Positions 55,700 to 63,886 of a DNA stretch of 64,000 bases are shown in pieces (within the stretch, counting starts at the first letter, position 1; every line of letters begins with the position of its first letter). The stretch is from Halostella litorea (lineage in GTDB: Archaea; Halobacteriota; Halobacteria; Halobacteriales; Natronoarchaeaceae), in the NCBI RefSeq assembly GCF_004785955.1, contig NZ_SJER01000008.1:1-64000 (forward strand), read 5' to 3'. A program made the translations under genes and the position numbers. The notes beneath the pieces are model-generated. The model did no database searches, had not been told where the DNA came from, and was given only the letters and a program-made list of their open reading frames with translations.

Positions 55700-55843
55700 C
55701 TAGTGCCGGATCGATTCCAGTTTGAAATCCGGACGCCGATATGACATGGATAGATCGAGAACGCGATTCGTGAGTTCTTCTAGGTCGTCTTTCACGTTTT
55801 CTGGGATCGGTTCGTTTTCCTCCATCGTTTCCCACGTCGACAT
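55700..55843 (-). CDS. 47-aa hypothetical protein
   Basis: It reads MSTWETMEENEPIPENVKDD then LEELTNRVLDLSMSYRRPDF and seven more residues. The N-terminal part is an acidic helix. It follows the broken metallopeptidase gene on the same strand and is probably a small real gene, but no family is recognised. Confidence 0.4.
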   Translation of the reverse strand: MSTWETMEENEPIPENVKDDLEELTNRVLDLSMSYRRPDFKLESIRH

Positions 55844-55903
55844 TCGGGAGAGGATATCCAGCGAGAACGATCAGACTGCCAGAGTATTCCCATTTATTCT
55901 GAG

Positions 55904-56358
55904 CTATTCGCGGCGTTCTTCGTAGTCCGGGATTAGAGCACCAACCGTACTCCAGAACGAGTCAGAGTGCTCCTCATGTGCTGAGTGCGCCAACTCGTGA
56001 ACTTTGACGTAGTCCTGAATGCGGACGGGCACCTGTATTAGCAGCCAATTGAGGCGGCCAGTGTCATCGTCGTATTCTCCTCCTAGCCATCGATTTCTCC
56101 AACCTCGCTGTGTCTCTTCCAGTCCCAATCTCGATCTAAAACGGGATGCTCGTTCTGGAAATTCCTCTTCAGCACGTTTGACGAACCAGTCAACAACGGT
56201 CTAGTGCTTTCGGCGAACACTGACCTTGTCAGGGTCTGCATCGAAACGGTGGACACGGAGCGTAAACGTCTGATCGTCAAACGATAGTTCAGGCTGGGGA
56301 ACATCCACATCAACGACTTCGAGCGGGTACTGCTTCCCCCTGTCTGTTGGGAAACGAT
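55904..56358 (-). pseudogene. broken YgjP-like (DUF45) metallopeptidase
   Basis: The 3' part encodes VPVRIQDYVKVHELAHSAHE and FWSTVGALIPDYEERRE, the HExxH...H signature of YgjP/WLM-type zinc metallopeptidases. Going upstream in the same frame there is QKDRFPTDRGKQYPLEVVD, a beta-rich N-terminal part, an in-frame TAG (RRKH-stop-TVVDWF), and no start codon after an earlier stop. So the gene has lost its start and contains a nonsense codon. Intact homologues often accompany restriction loci. Confidence 0.65.
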
Positions 56359-56467
56359 CTTTCTGCTATAGTCTGTCAGCAGGATTTAAGATGGTCACCT
56401 AAGAAAGGCTGAACAACCGAGTGCTCGCGTCGTTCCGATCACCAGACAGCGGGCCAAGAGGAATCAG

Positions 56468-59400
56468 ATGTCCACTGATGAATCCCTATCCGAGATTGAA
56501 CAACACGTTCGTAACATTGCTGAAGGCTATGTCGATGAACTAAACGGCCGACTCTCTACGCACGACCTGGAAGCCGTCCTGCACGGAGAAAAAGACGACC
56601 TGACGAGTCGGGACCTCGGATCGAAACCTGAGACGCACGTTCAAAACAACTTCATCCACCCGTTACTCGACGCGATGGGCTTAATGTACACCGAAGAGCC
56701 CTACGGTAGTGGCGGTGGTGGTGACAACACACGAGACATCGTCTGGCCAGATTTCGAACTCGACAACATCACTGAATACACCATTGGAGAGAACAAAGCC
56801 CCAAACAATCTCGAGGAGTCGCATCAGCAAGTGCTAGATTACCTCGACCGGCGGTCTATTGGGGCAGACTACGCTATCGCCACGGACGGACTTCGTTGGC
56901 GAGTGTACCGTGTTGAGCAGGGCGGAGACACGACTGAGTTCCCGATTGTCCGGTGCATCGATCTGCGCGACCTGCTATGCGAGATAGCGCACGAAAAATC
57001 CTATATTGCGGCAACAACGCTGAACAATGTAGAAATTCCTGAAGAAATCAGAAGGTTCACCAAATTGTTCGAGCACGAAGCGTTCGAGCAGTTCGTCACG
57101 CAAACTGCACCACAGGAACTTCGAGACAGTCGGCAGCAGGATGTCGAGGAGTTCTATCAGCTTTATATTGAGTACCTGTTCGGAGAATCGAGTGAATACG
57201 ACGAGGCGACATGTCTCATGGACGATATTCGTGCGCCTGACGAGGCGACCGACCACGAACAGCGTCGGTTCGCGGTCACGCTGATGAACCGGTTGCTGTT
57301 CATCAAGTTCCTGGAGAAGAAGGACGTAGTACCGCCAGGAACGCTGATTGACCGCGTAACAGCGTACGAAGAGAACGGCGACCAGTTCGCAGGGAACTTC
57401 TATGAGACACAAATCAAACCGCTGTTCTACGACCTGTTCAACCAGCGTCGCGGCGAACGCGAATCCAAACACCAGACTGGCTGGTTCGACGACATCCCGT
57501 ACCTAAATGGCGGTCTATTCAGGCCGAATGTAACCAACGAAGGTGACTACCGACTGGAAGACCGCACGCTGCCAGACATCATCCGCGAAGTCGTGGAAGG
57601 TGAGCGGCTGTCCGACCCAGATGGGACGCTCGATCCCGCGATTCTCGGTAGTGTATTCGAGATGACTATCAACCATATCGGTGGAGAGTTCGGATCGCAA
57701 AAGGACATCGGGGCGTACTACACGCCGGGTGACGTAACTGACCACATCACCAAGAAGGCAGTTGATCCGAAGGTCAAAGAAGTGGTCGTCGACGCGTTCG
57801 CCGAAGATTACGACGACTCCGTCAGGGAGCAGATGGAGTCGTACTCGCTCGGTGACATCCTACGGAAGGTTGAGGAAGGGGAAGGGTGGTTCGGTGACCC
57901 CGAGGCAACACAAGATGCCTACGACAAGCTCGGCGAACTGCGTGTTGTTGACCCCGCGTGCGGTTCTGGCCACTTCCTCACGACTGCCATGGAAGAAATC
58001 CATCGTGTCCGGCGTGGGCTGCTCCGTGGACTGAATCGTGGTGATGCGCCGAGTGAAGCAGACGACTACGAGTCGAAGAAAGAACTTGCGCTAAACAGCA
58101 TCTACGGCGTCGACGTAGACCCCATTGGCGTGGAGATCGCGCGGTTGCGGGTATGGCTAAAAATCATTGAGGACGAGTGGCGTGAAGAGTTCGGTCGCCT
58201 GCCGAACATCGAATTAAACGTTGTTGCTGGAAACAGCCTCGTTGGTCTACCGGTCGAGCAGGAAGGACAGATTCAGGCGGACGTCTGGGATGACAGCTTG
58301 GATGAGCTGGTTGAGCTTCGGCGGCAGTACAAAGACGAAGACGAAGAAACGGAGAAGTCGGAAGTCATCGATGCACTCAATGACATTCGTGGTGACCTCG
58401 ACGATGAATACCTGAAGCGCCTGACGCACACATATGAGTCCGAAATCGAGACAATAGAGGAGTGGGAGAGCGTCATCAGTAGCATCCAAGGCAGTACGCT
58501 GCATCCCACAATCAAATCGATTCAGATTCAACGGGAGGATGGCGAACCGCTGACCGACGATCAGATAGAGCGCCTCGACTCAATGGATTGTCGGACACAC
58601 ACTTATTCGGCACGTATGGACGTACAGAGTCGGCATGAGGATTTAAAGGAAGTCGACGGAAGGAGTACCCGATCACATGCTAGCGTTCGTGATGAGATTG
58701 TCGAAGAACTAACTGAGTTGTTTGAAGATGGGTTTGTGTTCTCTGAGGTGGTGAGGCAACCGGTCAAGTACGACCTTGACGAGATTCTGGGTGATCCGTT
58801 CCACTGGATTGCCGAATTTCCTGAAGTCGCTGCTAAAGGCGAGAATGGTAGTCATGATATTGAGTTTGACATCGTCGTTGGTAACCCTCCATATGGCGAT
58901 ATTATGGGCGATGCGTCTCAATTATTGACGGACGGGTTCGAAACTGGAGGAATGCAGGACATTGCTGCTCACTTTGTTGAGCGGCAAATCCAACTTCTCT
59001 CGAATACTGGATATTTTGGAAATGTCACTACGCTAAAACTCATATACCGATCGAATCTAAAAAAGTTGCGTGATCACCTACGTGGCCACTTCGAGCAATT
59101 GGATGTCGCATGTTTCGCTCATCGTCCCCAGCAGGTCTTTCCGAATGCAATTGTCCGTGTAGCAATTATGACCGGTCAACGGATGGATATGGATGGCGAC
59201 GGAACGATTAGGACCTCTCAGTTCCTACAATTCAATAAAGAAAACCGTCAAGAGGTATTTAATAATATCTCGTTCAAGAGTGTTGAGGGGTACGAATTAC
59301 GGGACTGTATTGGTGGTTCTGCGGATACTGATTACGAGGTAATTCCAAAGATTGGTACAGATATCAATATTTCATTCCTTAATAGTCTCAAGGATAAATC

Positions 59401-59950
59401 TGATAGAATTATTGCTGATGTCGAATCTGAGGGAGAAACGCCAAACGTTGTCTATCGTCGTCGTGGAGGTGGCTACTGGCTGAACGCTGTTCCGGAGAAT
59501 ATTCATGGCGAAGATGCGACCACTATCGACGAATTGTATTTTGACGACAGGCTCACACAGAATATGGTTTTTCTAATTGTGAACTCTTCAACCTTCTATG
59601 TCTATTGGGTTGTTTATGGGTTCTTCTACGTTCTTAACACCGGGCATATTACGAGGTTCCCCATTCCCGAAGAAGAGACGCTTGAAGAGAACTCAGATGA
59701 AATTAATCAACTGGCGGATGAACTGTGGAATGGGATGCAGAAAGTGTATAGTGGTGGTTCACGAGACCAATTCAATATGCCTGCATTGAAACCGATCATT
59801 GACCGTATCGATGATCTATTTGGTGAATTGTATGACTTCGATGAGGATGTGGTGGAGTACCTGAAGGATTATAATTCAGAATACGGTCGTAAGGGTAGCG
59901 ATTCAGAGGAACTCAGCTCGTACATAGAGGCAGAAAGTGTGGACAGTTAA
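56468..59950 (+). CDS. type IIG restriction-modification enzyme
   Basis: The 1160-aa protein combines an N-terminal PD-(D/E)XK-like nuclease (YTIGENKAPNNLEESHQQVL, E108-x-K110), a helical connector, an N6-adenine methyltransferase with motif I VVDPACGSGHFLTTAM (about 494-509) and motif IV DIVVGNPPYGDIMG (about 800-813), and a C-terminal target-recognition region. Length and order fit the Eco57I/MmeI-like type IIG class. The second half is clearly more AT-rich, suggesting recombination of the specificity part. It appears intact and stands alone. Confidence 0.85.
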   Translation: MSTDESLSEIEQHVRNIAEGYVDELNGRLSTHDLEAVLHGEKDDLTSRDLGSKPETHVQNNFIHPLLDAMGLMYTEEPYGSGGGGDNTRDIVWPDFELDNITEYTIGENKAPNNLEESHQQVLDYLDRRSIGADYAIATDGLRWRVYRVEQGGDTTEFPIVRCIDLRDLLCEIAHEKSYIAATTLNNVEIPEEIRRFTKLFEHEAFEQFVTQTAPQELRDSRQQDVEEFYQLYIEYLFGESSEYDEATCLMDDIRAPDEATDHEQRRFAVTLMNRLLFIKFLEKKDVVPPGTLIDRVTAYEENGDQFAGNFYETQIKPLFYDLFNQRRGERESKHQTGWFDDIPYLNGGLFRPNVTNEGDYRLEDRTLPDIIREVVEGERLSDPDGTLDPAILGSVFEMTINHIGGEFGSQKDIGAYYTPGDVTDHITKKAVDPKVKEVVVDAFAEDYDDSVREQMESYSLGDILRKVEEGEGWFGDPEATQDAYDKLGELRVVDPACGSGHFLTTAMEEIHRVRRGLLRGLNRGDAPSEADDYESKKELALNSIYGVDVDPIGVEIARLRVWLKIIEDEWREEFGRLPNIELNVVAGNSLVGLPVEQEGQIQADVWDDSLDELVELRRQYKDEDEETEKSEVIDALNDIRGDLDDEYLKRLTHTYESEIETIEEWESVISSIQGSTLHPTIKSIQIQREDGEPLTDDQIERLDSMDCRTHTYSARMDVQSRHEDLKEVDGRSTRSHASVRDEIVEELTELFEDGFVFSEVVRQPVKYDLDEILGDPFHWIAEFPEVAAKGENGSHDIEFDIVVGNPPYGDIMGDASQLLTDGFETGGMQDIAAHFVERQIQLLSNTGYFGNVTTLKLIYRSNLKKLRDHLRGHFEQLDVACFAHRPQQVFPNAIVRVAIMTGQRMDMDGDGTIRTSQFLQFNKENRQEVFNNISFKSVEGYELRDCIGGSADTDYEVIPKIGTDINISFLNSLKDKSDRIIADVESEGETPNVVYRRRGGGYWLNAVPENIHGEDATTIDELYFDDRLTQNMVFLIVNSSTFYVYWVVYGFFYVLNTGHITRFPIPEEETLEENSDEINQLADELWNGMQKVYSGGSRDQFNMPALKPIIDRIDDLFGELYDFDEDVVEYLKDYNSEYGRKGSDSEELSSYIEAESVDS

Positions 59951-60668
59951 CAAAGACAGGTCCCAACCAGTTTCAGGGCGTATGACCCGAGGGGAGTGGG
60001 TCCAAGTATTGTTAGTAAGACTCCATGCCCGCGTCTACGACACTCGTTGTTCGGTTGTCTATGTTTTTGGATATGACTTAGACTCCGCCGTCACCTATCA
60101 TCGGAAGGCAATCCGGGTTTGATTCGATACCAGAACCTAGGACAGGCTCAGTTGTAAGGATTCGAACCTCGGAAGTCATAGTCCCAAAGCGGAGTTACGA
60201 AGAGATCTACAACGAAGGGAAGGTAAAGATACTAAGAAACGAACCAGAACCGGAAGGAATGGACGATGCAATGGAGTTGCGCCTCCAACGTCTTGATGAA
60301 GCGACAGACGGAGCATTGGACGGTTAAAAAGTGCAGGACGGTGACCTAATTGAGGACGGCGAGATGGACCATGAAAAACTGTATGAAGCAACAGAGATTT
60401 CACGCCTCTAAGCAGCTAACTCTAACCCGCGAAGATCATACCATTATGATCACCGTGTCCTCAGTGGCATGATCAACTCTACTCACAGTTTTCTCTCGCT
60501 CATACCGAGAAGAAAACGAGAAGTGATCACACCTCACAGTAACGAACCGTTTGTACGGCATCAGGCGGGAGGCAATTTACCGTTCCGCTTTCCCGCCCTC
60601 ATCTGTGAGGGGATCGTCAGGGGTTGCGTGATCAGGCCTTCGTCTACACGGCGATCATAACGGTGTGA
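59951..60668. other. intergenic region with gene debris and TGATCA cluster
   Basis: No intact gene is seen. From about 60149 to 60411 one plus-strand frame reads EVIVPKRSYEEIYNEGKVKI, then a stop after ALDG, then DGDLIEDGEMDHEKLYEATE and a stop, looking like remains of a coding sequence. TGATCA occurs five times between 60447 and 60671. Confidence 0.4.
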
Positions 60669-61451
60669 TCACTCGGCGGTCTCACCACTGTCCTCACCGT
60701 CGTCATGGGCGGCGTCCATTACGTCGTTGGTGTACTCGATCCAGCGGTCGCGGTCGCCGACGAGCCGATTCGTTTTCTCGTCGGTGTCGAACTCGATTAT
60801 CCCGTCGCTGTACTCGGCGATCCACCGCATCACCTGTTTCACCGTTTCGTTGTGTGGCTCGACGATGTCGAGTCGGTCTTTGAGCCGCCGCGTCGGCAAC
60901 TCCCGTTCGATGATGTCCTTCACCTTCGTCGACGGCAGGACGAGCCGCCCTTCGTTGCTGTAGGCGTAGTCGTCGAAGTAGGGGAACACCCGCGCGGCGA
61001 GTTCCTTCCGCTTGGGCACGCCATGGTCGCTGGCGTCGAGTTCCGTCACCGTGTTGTACATCTGGTGGATCGGGAGGAGGTCTCCGGGATCGGGGCCTTT
61101 GCCAGCCTCGGCGACGACCTCGCCGGGATCGATCTCCCCGATCTCAATATCGTACACCCGATCGTCTAGCTCTTTCACTTCCCGTTTCCGGTTGGTGACC
61201 ATATTCCCCATGGGAAGGCCACCGATCCAGATATTCCCGATTTCTTTCTTGTCGCCCCGCATTTCGACCGCGGGGCGTTCCTCCAGGTCGGCGACGCGCT
61301 CGCGAAGGGCGTCGCGTTCGTCCTCCGCTTGCTCGCGCCGCTTTCGTTCTTCGGCCAGCTCGGTGGCGAGCCCTTCGACTTGCTCTTGCAGATCCTCGAC
61401 GACCGCGGCGAGTGACTGGCCGTCGGCGGCCGGGCCGGCGTCGACACTCAT
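60669..61451 (-). CDS. coiled-coil protein, DLLPIxQ family, second copy
   Basis: The 260-aa protein has a coiled coil (ELAEERKRREQAEDERDALR) then MGNMVTNRKREVKELDDRVY, DPGDLLPIHQMYNTVTELDA and a winged-helix-like end (NETVKQVMRWIAEYSDGIIE). It is the diverged paralogue of the 41181 gene. Both lie downstream of an ATGGCA-loop hairpin module, so they form a conserved unit. It is ATGA-coupled to the ORF upstream. Confidence 0.55.
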   Translation of the reverse strand: MSVDAGPAADGQSLAAVVEDLQEQVEGLATELAEERKRREQAEDERDALRERVADLEERPAVEMRGDKKEIGNIWIGGLPMGNMVTNRKREVKELDDRVYDIEIGEIDPGEVVAEAGKGPDPGDLLPIHQMYNTVTELDASDHGVPKRKELAARVFPYFDDYAYSNEGRLVLPSTKVKDIIERELPTRRLKDRLDIVEPHNETVKQVMRWIAEYSDGIIEFDTDEKTNRLVGDRDRWIEYTNDVMDAAHDDGEDSGETAE

Positions 61452-61819
61452 GCCGACACCCCGGCGACTGATCGGATACTCTTACAACGATACGTCGTGG
61501 TAGTTGTGACTGGTGGCATTGGAATCACCTGTGACATTGGAAATCGGATCGATGCCACGGGACCGCGCCCGCGGCGGTTATCGCGGGTCACCGTCATGGT
61601 GACTGAAGCGTGTGTCTCGCCCGGCCGCACCCGCTCCAACGGGTAGCCGGGCCGTGCCCGCTGCAACGGGCACTTTCTGCCCCGAAACGCTGGCGACGAG
61701 ATGCCTCCGTGGGTTGGGACACTGCTGGGTTTGAACCATTCCGTAGTGCCAGCGAACCGGGGCGCGTGGTTTGACCGGGAGACCGTGATCGCTGTTGCAC
61801 CGTCGCGGCGGTGTGCCAT
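61448..61819 (-). CDS. 123-aa ORF opening in the ATGGCA hairpin
   Basis: The ORF starts with ATG GCA in the hairpin loop (MAHRRDGATAITVSRSNHAP) and ends in an ATGA overlap with the coiled-coil gene. The first 30 residues share MA(H/Q)...RSN with the peptides of hairpin copies 1 and 2. The rest is P/R/T-rich and may be a low-complexity or untranslated tail, so full translation is uncertain. Confidence 0.4.
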   Translation of the reverse strand: MAHRRDGATAITVSRSNHAPRFAGTTEWFKPSSVPTHGGISSPAFRGRKCPLQRARPGYPLERVRPGETHASVTMTVTRDNRRGRGPVASIRFPMSQVIPMPPVTTTTTYRCKSIRSVAGVSA

Positions 61820-61831
61820 CACCGCCGCGGG
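61808..61831 (-). promoter_or_regulatory. ATGGCA-loop hairpin, copy 3
   Basis: On the minus strand GCGGCGGTG-ATGGCA-CACCGCCGC forms a 9-bp perfect stem with the same loop as copies 1 and 2. GGTCAAACC follows about 30 nt downstream, as in the other copies. The stem sequence differs in nearly every pair outside the TG/CA next to the loop. Confidence 0.55.
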
Positions 61832-62256
61832 GGAGTCGGTATGTGTGATCGCCCGGGCCGCTGGTCCCAGCCCGGGACGATCCTGATGTAGGCTCTGCTG
61901 CCTCACTCTGATCCTCGCTTGGCTGAACGCCACTATGGACGGGGGCGCAACCCCACGCGGGAAAACGCGACGGTGCCCAAACACCGCCCAAAGCGTTTTG
62001 TGCGCCCACCTTGCAGGACCACACGGCGGTTCTGCCAGCCACAGACGCCACTCTCCGGGGGCTCCTGATACGCCCGCCCCCGGACATCCTGCCTTCGGTG
62101 ACAGTCGGTGTGAGCGACATCTGTGACAGTAGACCAGTCATAACGCAAGTACAATAAACCTACCGCTGGTAGGCTACCAATAAGCACCAATCGATAATAC
62201 CCAACCAGTAGCATGAAATCACTGGATGACCAAAACAATCTAACGTGATCTCTGAG
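61832..62256. other. intergenic region with operator-like repeat
   Basis: No gene is supported. CCTACC-GCT-GGTAGG (62159-62173) is an inverted repeat about 85 bp before the winged-helix gene at 62257. The left part belongs to the promoter of the ATGGCA hairpin module. Confidence 0.4.
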
Positions 62257-62577
62257 ATGGGTAGAACACCGATGAAGCTCCGCCCTGTGGACTTTTCACT
62301 ACTTGATGAGCTTACTGAGGGGCGGAATGTTGCGGGGAATCTCCATCAACTATTGGACGTATCCCGTCAGTACGTCAACGAACGCATGGGCCTTCTCCAC
62401 GACTACGGCCTGATTGAGCGTGTAGGCCCGAATGAGAGCGTTGGCCTGTATGAGATTACAGAGTCGGGCCATGCTGCACTGGAGCTACGCGAGTACTATG
62501 GTGAAATTGAAGACTTTGATGCAGCGATCGAGGACTATCTCGCGGGTAACTTTGATCCGGGCGAATTAGAGGAGTAA
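62257..62577 (+). CDS. winged-helix regulator, 106 aa
   Basis: ATG 62257 (MGRTPMKLRPVDFSLLDELT) is preferred to a GTG at 62245. The core FSLLDELTEGRNVAGNLHQL, LDVSRQYVNERMGLLHDYGL and LYEITESGHAAL is a classic haloarchaeal winged helix. An inverted repeat upstream may be its operator. Confidence 0.7.
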   Translation: MGRTPMKLRPVDFSLLDELTEGRNVAGNLHQLLDVSRQYVNERMGLLHDYGLIERVGPNESVGLYEITESGHAALELREYYGEIEDFDAAIEDYLAGNFDPGELEE

Positions 62578-62581
62578 ATCG

Positions 62582-62650
62582 CTACGATGCCCCGAACCCG
62601 TGTTTGGTGAGCGCTTTAACTTCCCGTGAGGAAAACGTCGTTCGGCCCAA
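62582..62650 (-). pseudogene. truncated HicA toxin remnant
   Basis: Reading from a TTG just after the hicB stop, the minus strand gives LGRTTFSSREVKALTKHGFG, matching the start of haloarchaeal HicA (xRTTFSGREVVKvL...G). It then reaches a stop after two more residues, before the catalytic histidine region. Only the first third of the gene is left. Confidence 0.55.
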
Positions 62651-62651
62651 A

Positions 62652-62918
62652 CTACTCCAGCCACGGCGGCGTGCCGGACCCGCCGACCTCTACATCGATC
62701 CCGAGCCCTTTCAGGTACTCTTCGGGATCTTCGATCGTCTCACCCTCCCCGAAGTGACTATCCAGGGCATCGGCGAGCTGTCGGAGCGCCTCGGCTTCGG
62801 AGTCACCAAACGAGGCAACACCCGTCTTGACGTGCCGGGCCGTTACCCGGCCGTCGTCCTCGTGAACGAACTCGACCCCATCGGGCCCCTCCCCGTTCGG
62901 CTCCGAAACCGTTGCCAT
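62652..62918 (-). CDS. HicB-like antitoxin (orphan)
   Basis: The 88-aa product contains VTARHVKTGVASFGDSEAEA and LRQLADALDSHFGEGETIED, the partial RNase-H-fold pattern of archaeal HicB (va.qGdt.eEAl.nL.ea...). The adjacent HicA is broken, so this antitoxin is probably an orphan under relaxed selection or with another partner. Confidence 0.65.
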   Translation of the reverse strand: MATVSEPNGEGPDGVEFVHEDDGRVTARHVKTGVASFGDSEAEALRQLADALDSHFGEGETIEDPEEYLKGLGIDVEVGGSGTPPWLE

Positions 62919-62966
62919 ATCTACCGGTATGCCGTGAGGGGTGCTGAAACCTTTGACCGGAGGAAA

Positions 62967-63104
62967 CTACTCAGTACGCGGATCGCCAACGATCTCATAC
63001 AGCCCTGGCGCGATTTTTTCAACGTGGCGGTGTTCGACAAACCGATTGAGCCGTTCGCTCGCATACGGCCTCGAAATGTCGAGTTCGTCGGCGACGACGG
63101 CGAA
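62967..63104 (-). pseudogene. C-terminal half of a winged-helix gene
   Basis: The minus strand encodes FAVVADELDISRPYASERLN, RFVEHRHVEKIAPGLYEIVG and DPRTE, the recognition helix and wing of a winged-helix protein. An in-frame TAG lies just before it and no start is available. It is either truncated or frameshifted; the 63172 gene lies directly upstream. Confidence 0.5.
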
Positions 63105-63171
63105 TTTCTACGAGACACGGCACCTCCTGATGCGCTACCGCGACCTAGGATGGGTGAGACGGGCGAGTGTC

Positions 63172-63327
63172 CTACTCCTCAACGATGTCCGCCTCAGCCG
63201 GTGGGGCGATCTCCAGGTTCTCGGCTCCGCGTTCGATTGCCTCGGTCGTCGACCCGGTCGCGTCGGCAAGCTCCGCGCTCAACTCTGTAAGTGAAAGCGC
63301 GTCCTCGGTTGGAGACTCACGGCCCAT
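63172..63327 (-). CDS. 51-aa acidic peptide
   Basis: It reads MGRESPTEDALSLTELSAEL then ADATGSTTEAIERGAENLEI and 11 more residues. It is acidic and helical, resembling small antitoxin-like or regulator proteins. It precedes the broken winged-helix gene in the same direction. Confidence 0.45.
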   Translation of the reverse strand: MGRESPTEDALSLTELSAELADATGSTTEAIERGAENLEIAPPAEADIVEE

Positions 63328-63366
63328 GCTTCCCTCTATCCCGCCGCGACAGAATAAATCCGCCAG

Positions 63367-63495
63367 TTAGTCTTCGGAGTCACCGCTCTTCGGGTCACCG
63401 TCGCCCGCGTGACCGAGCAACAGTCGGAGGAACGACGGCGCTTTATCTGCCGTTTCGCCGCCGAGTTCACGGCCGGATTTGGGTGACTTGACCAT
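63367..63495 (-). CDS. 42-aa hypothetical peptide
   Basis: It reads MVKSPKSGRELGGETADKAP then SFLRLLLGHAGDGDPKSGDS and two more residues. A short hydrophobic helix (FLRLLLGHAG) lies in an otherwise polar chain. Support is the intact start and stop in a row of similar tiny genes. Confidence 0.35.
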   Translation of the reverse strand: MVKSPKSGRELGGETADKAPSFLRLLLGHAGDGDPKSGDSED

Positions 63496-63518
63496 CTTGA
63501 CCGAGAAACCTGAACCCG

Positions 63519-63632
63519 CTAATCGTCGTTTCCGGACCGCTGTCGGCCCTTTGCAACACGCTCGCCACCGCTCAACAGGCTCTCCTCTGCCTGCTGATTA
63601 GCGTCACTGTCTGCAGCCTCATCTTCGGGCAT
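63519..63632 (-). CDS. 37-aa acidic peptide
   Basis: It reads MPEDEAADSDANQQAEESLL then SGGERVAKGRQRSGNDD. A mixture of acidic N-terminus and basic C-terminus. One of four consecutive tiny leftward ORFs. Function unknown. Confidence 0.3.
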   Translation of the reverse strand: MPEDEAADSDANQQAEESLLSGGERVAKGRQRSGNDD

Positions 63633-63736
63633 ACTAGGGGATTGCTGATTCAGACGGATAGCCGTTTGCCGACACATAGACAACAGAATGGACGATTAGT
63701 GTTAGCTACAGGGCTTCGTCGGCCAACGTAGCGCGT

Positions 63737-63841
63737 CTACTCGCCAGACTCGCCGCTCTCACGAAAGTCGCGGATGACACGGCGCACGGCTCCCCAACCG
63801 CCACGATACCCTCGGGCCGGTTCGGTGTTAGTCTGGCTCAT
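63737..63841 (-). CDS. 34-aa peptide with leaderless promoter
   Basis: It reads MSQTNTEPARGYRGGWGAVR then RVIRDFRESGESGE. A TATA-like GTTTTATC lies 27-34 nt upstream of the ATG, giving independent support for expression. Function unknown. Confidence 0.4.
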   Translation of the reverse strand: MSQTNTEPARGYRGGWGAVRRVIRDFRESGESGE

Positions 63842-63886
63842 TTCACTCGTATGTTGCCCGCCTTGACTGATAAAACCTGTGTCTGC

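Noticed and set aside
60150-60175. T-arm-like GATTCGAACCTCGG
   Set aside because: The stem has only four weak pairs and there is no acceptor complement nearby; the sequence lies in apparent coding debris.
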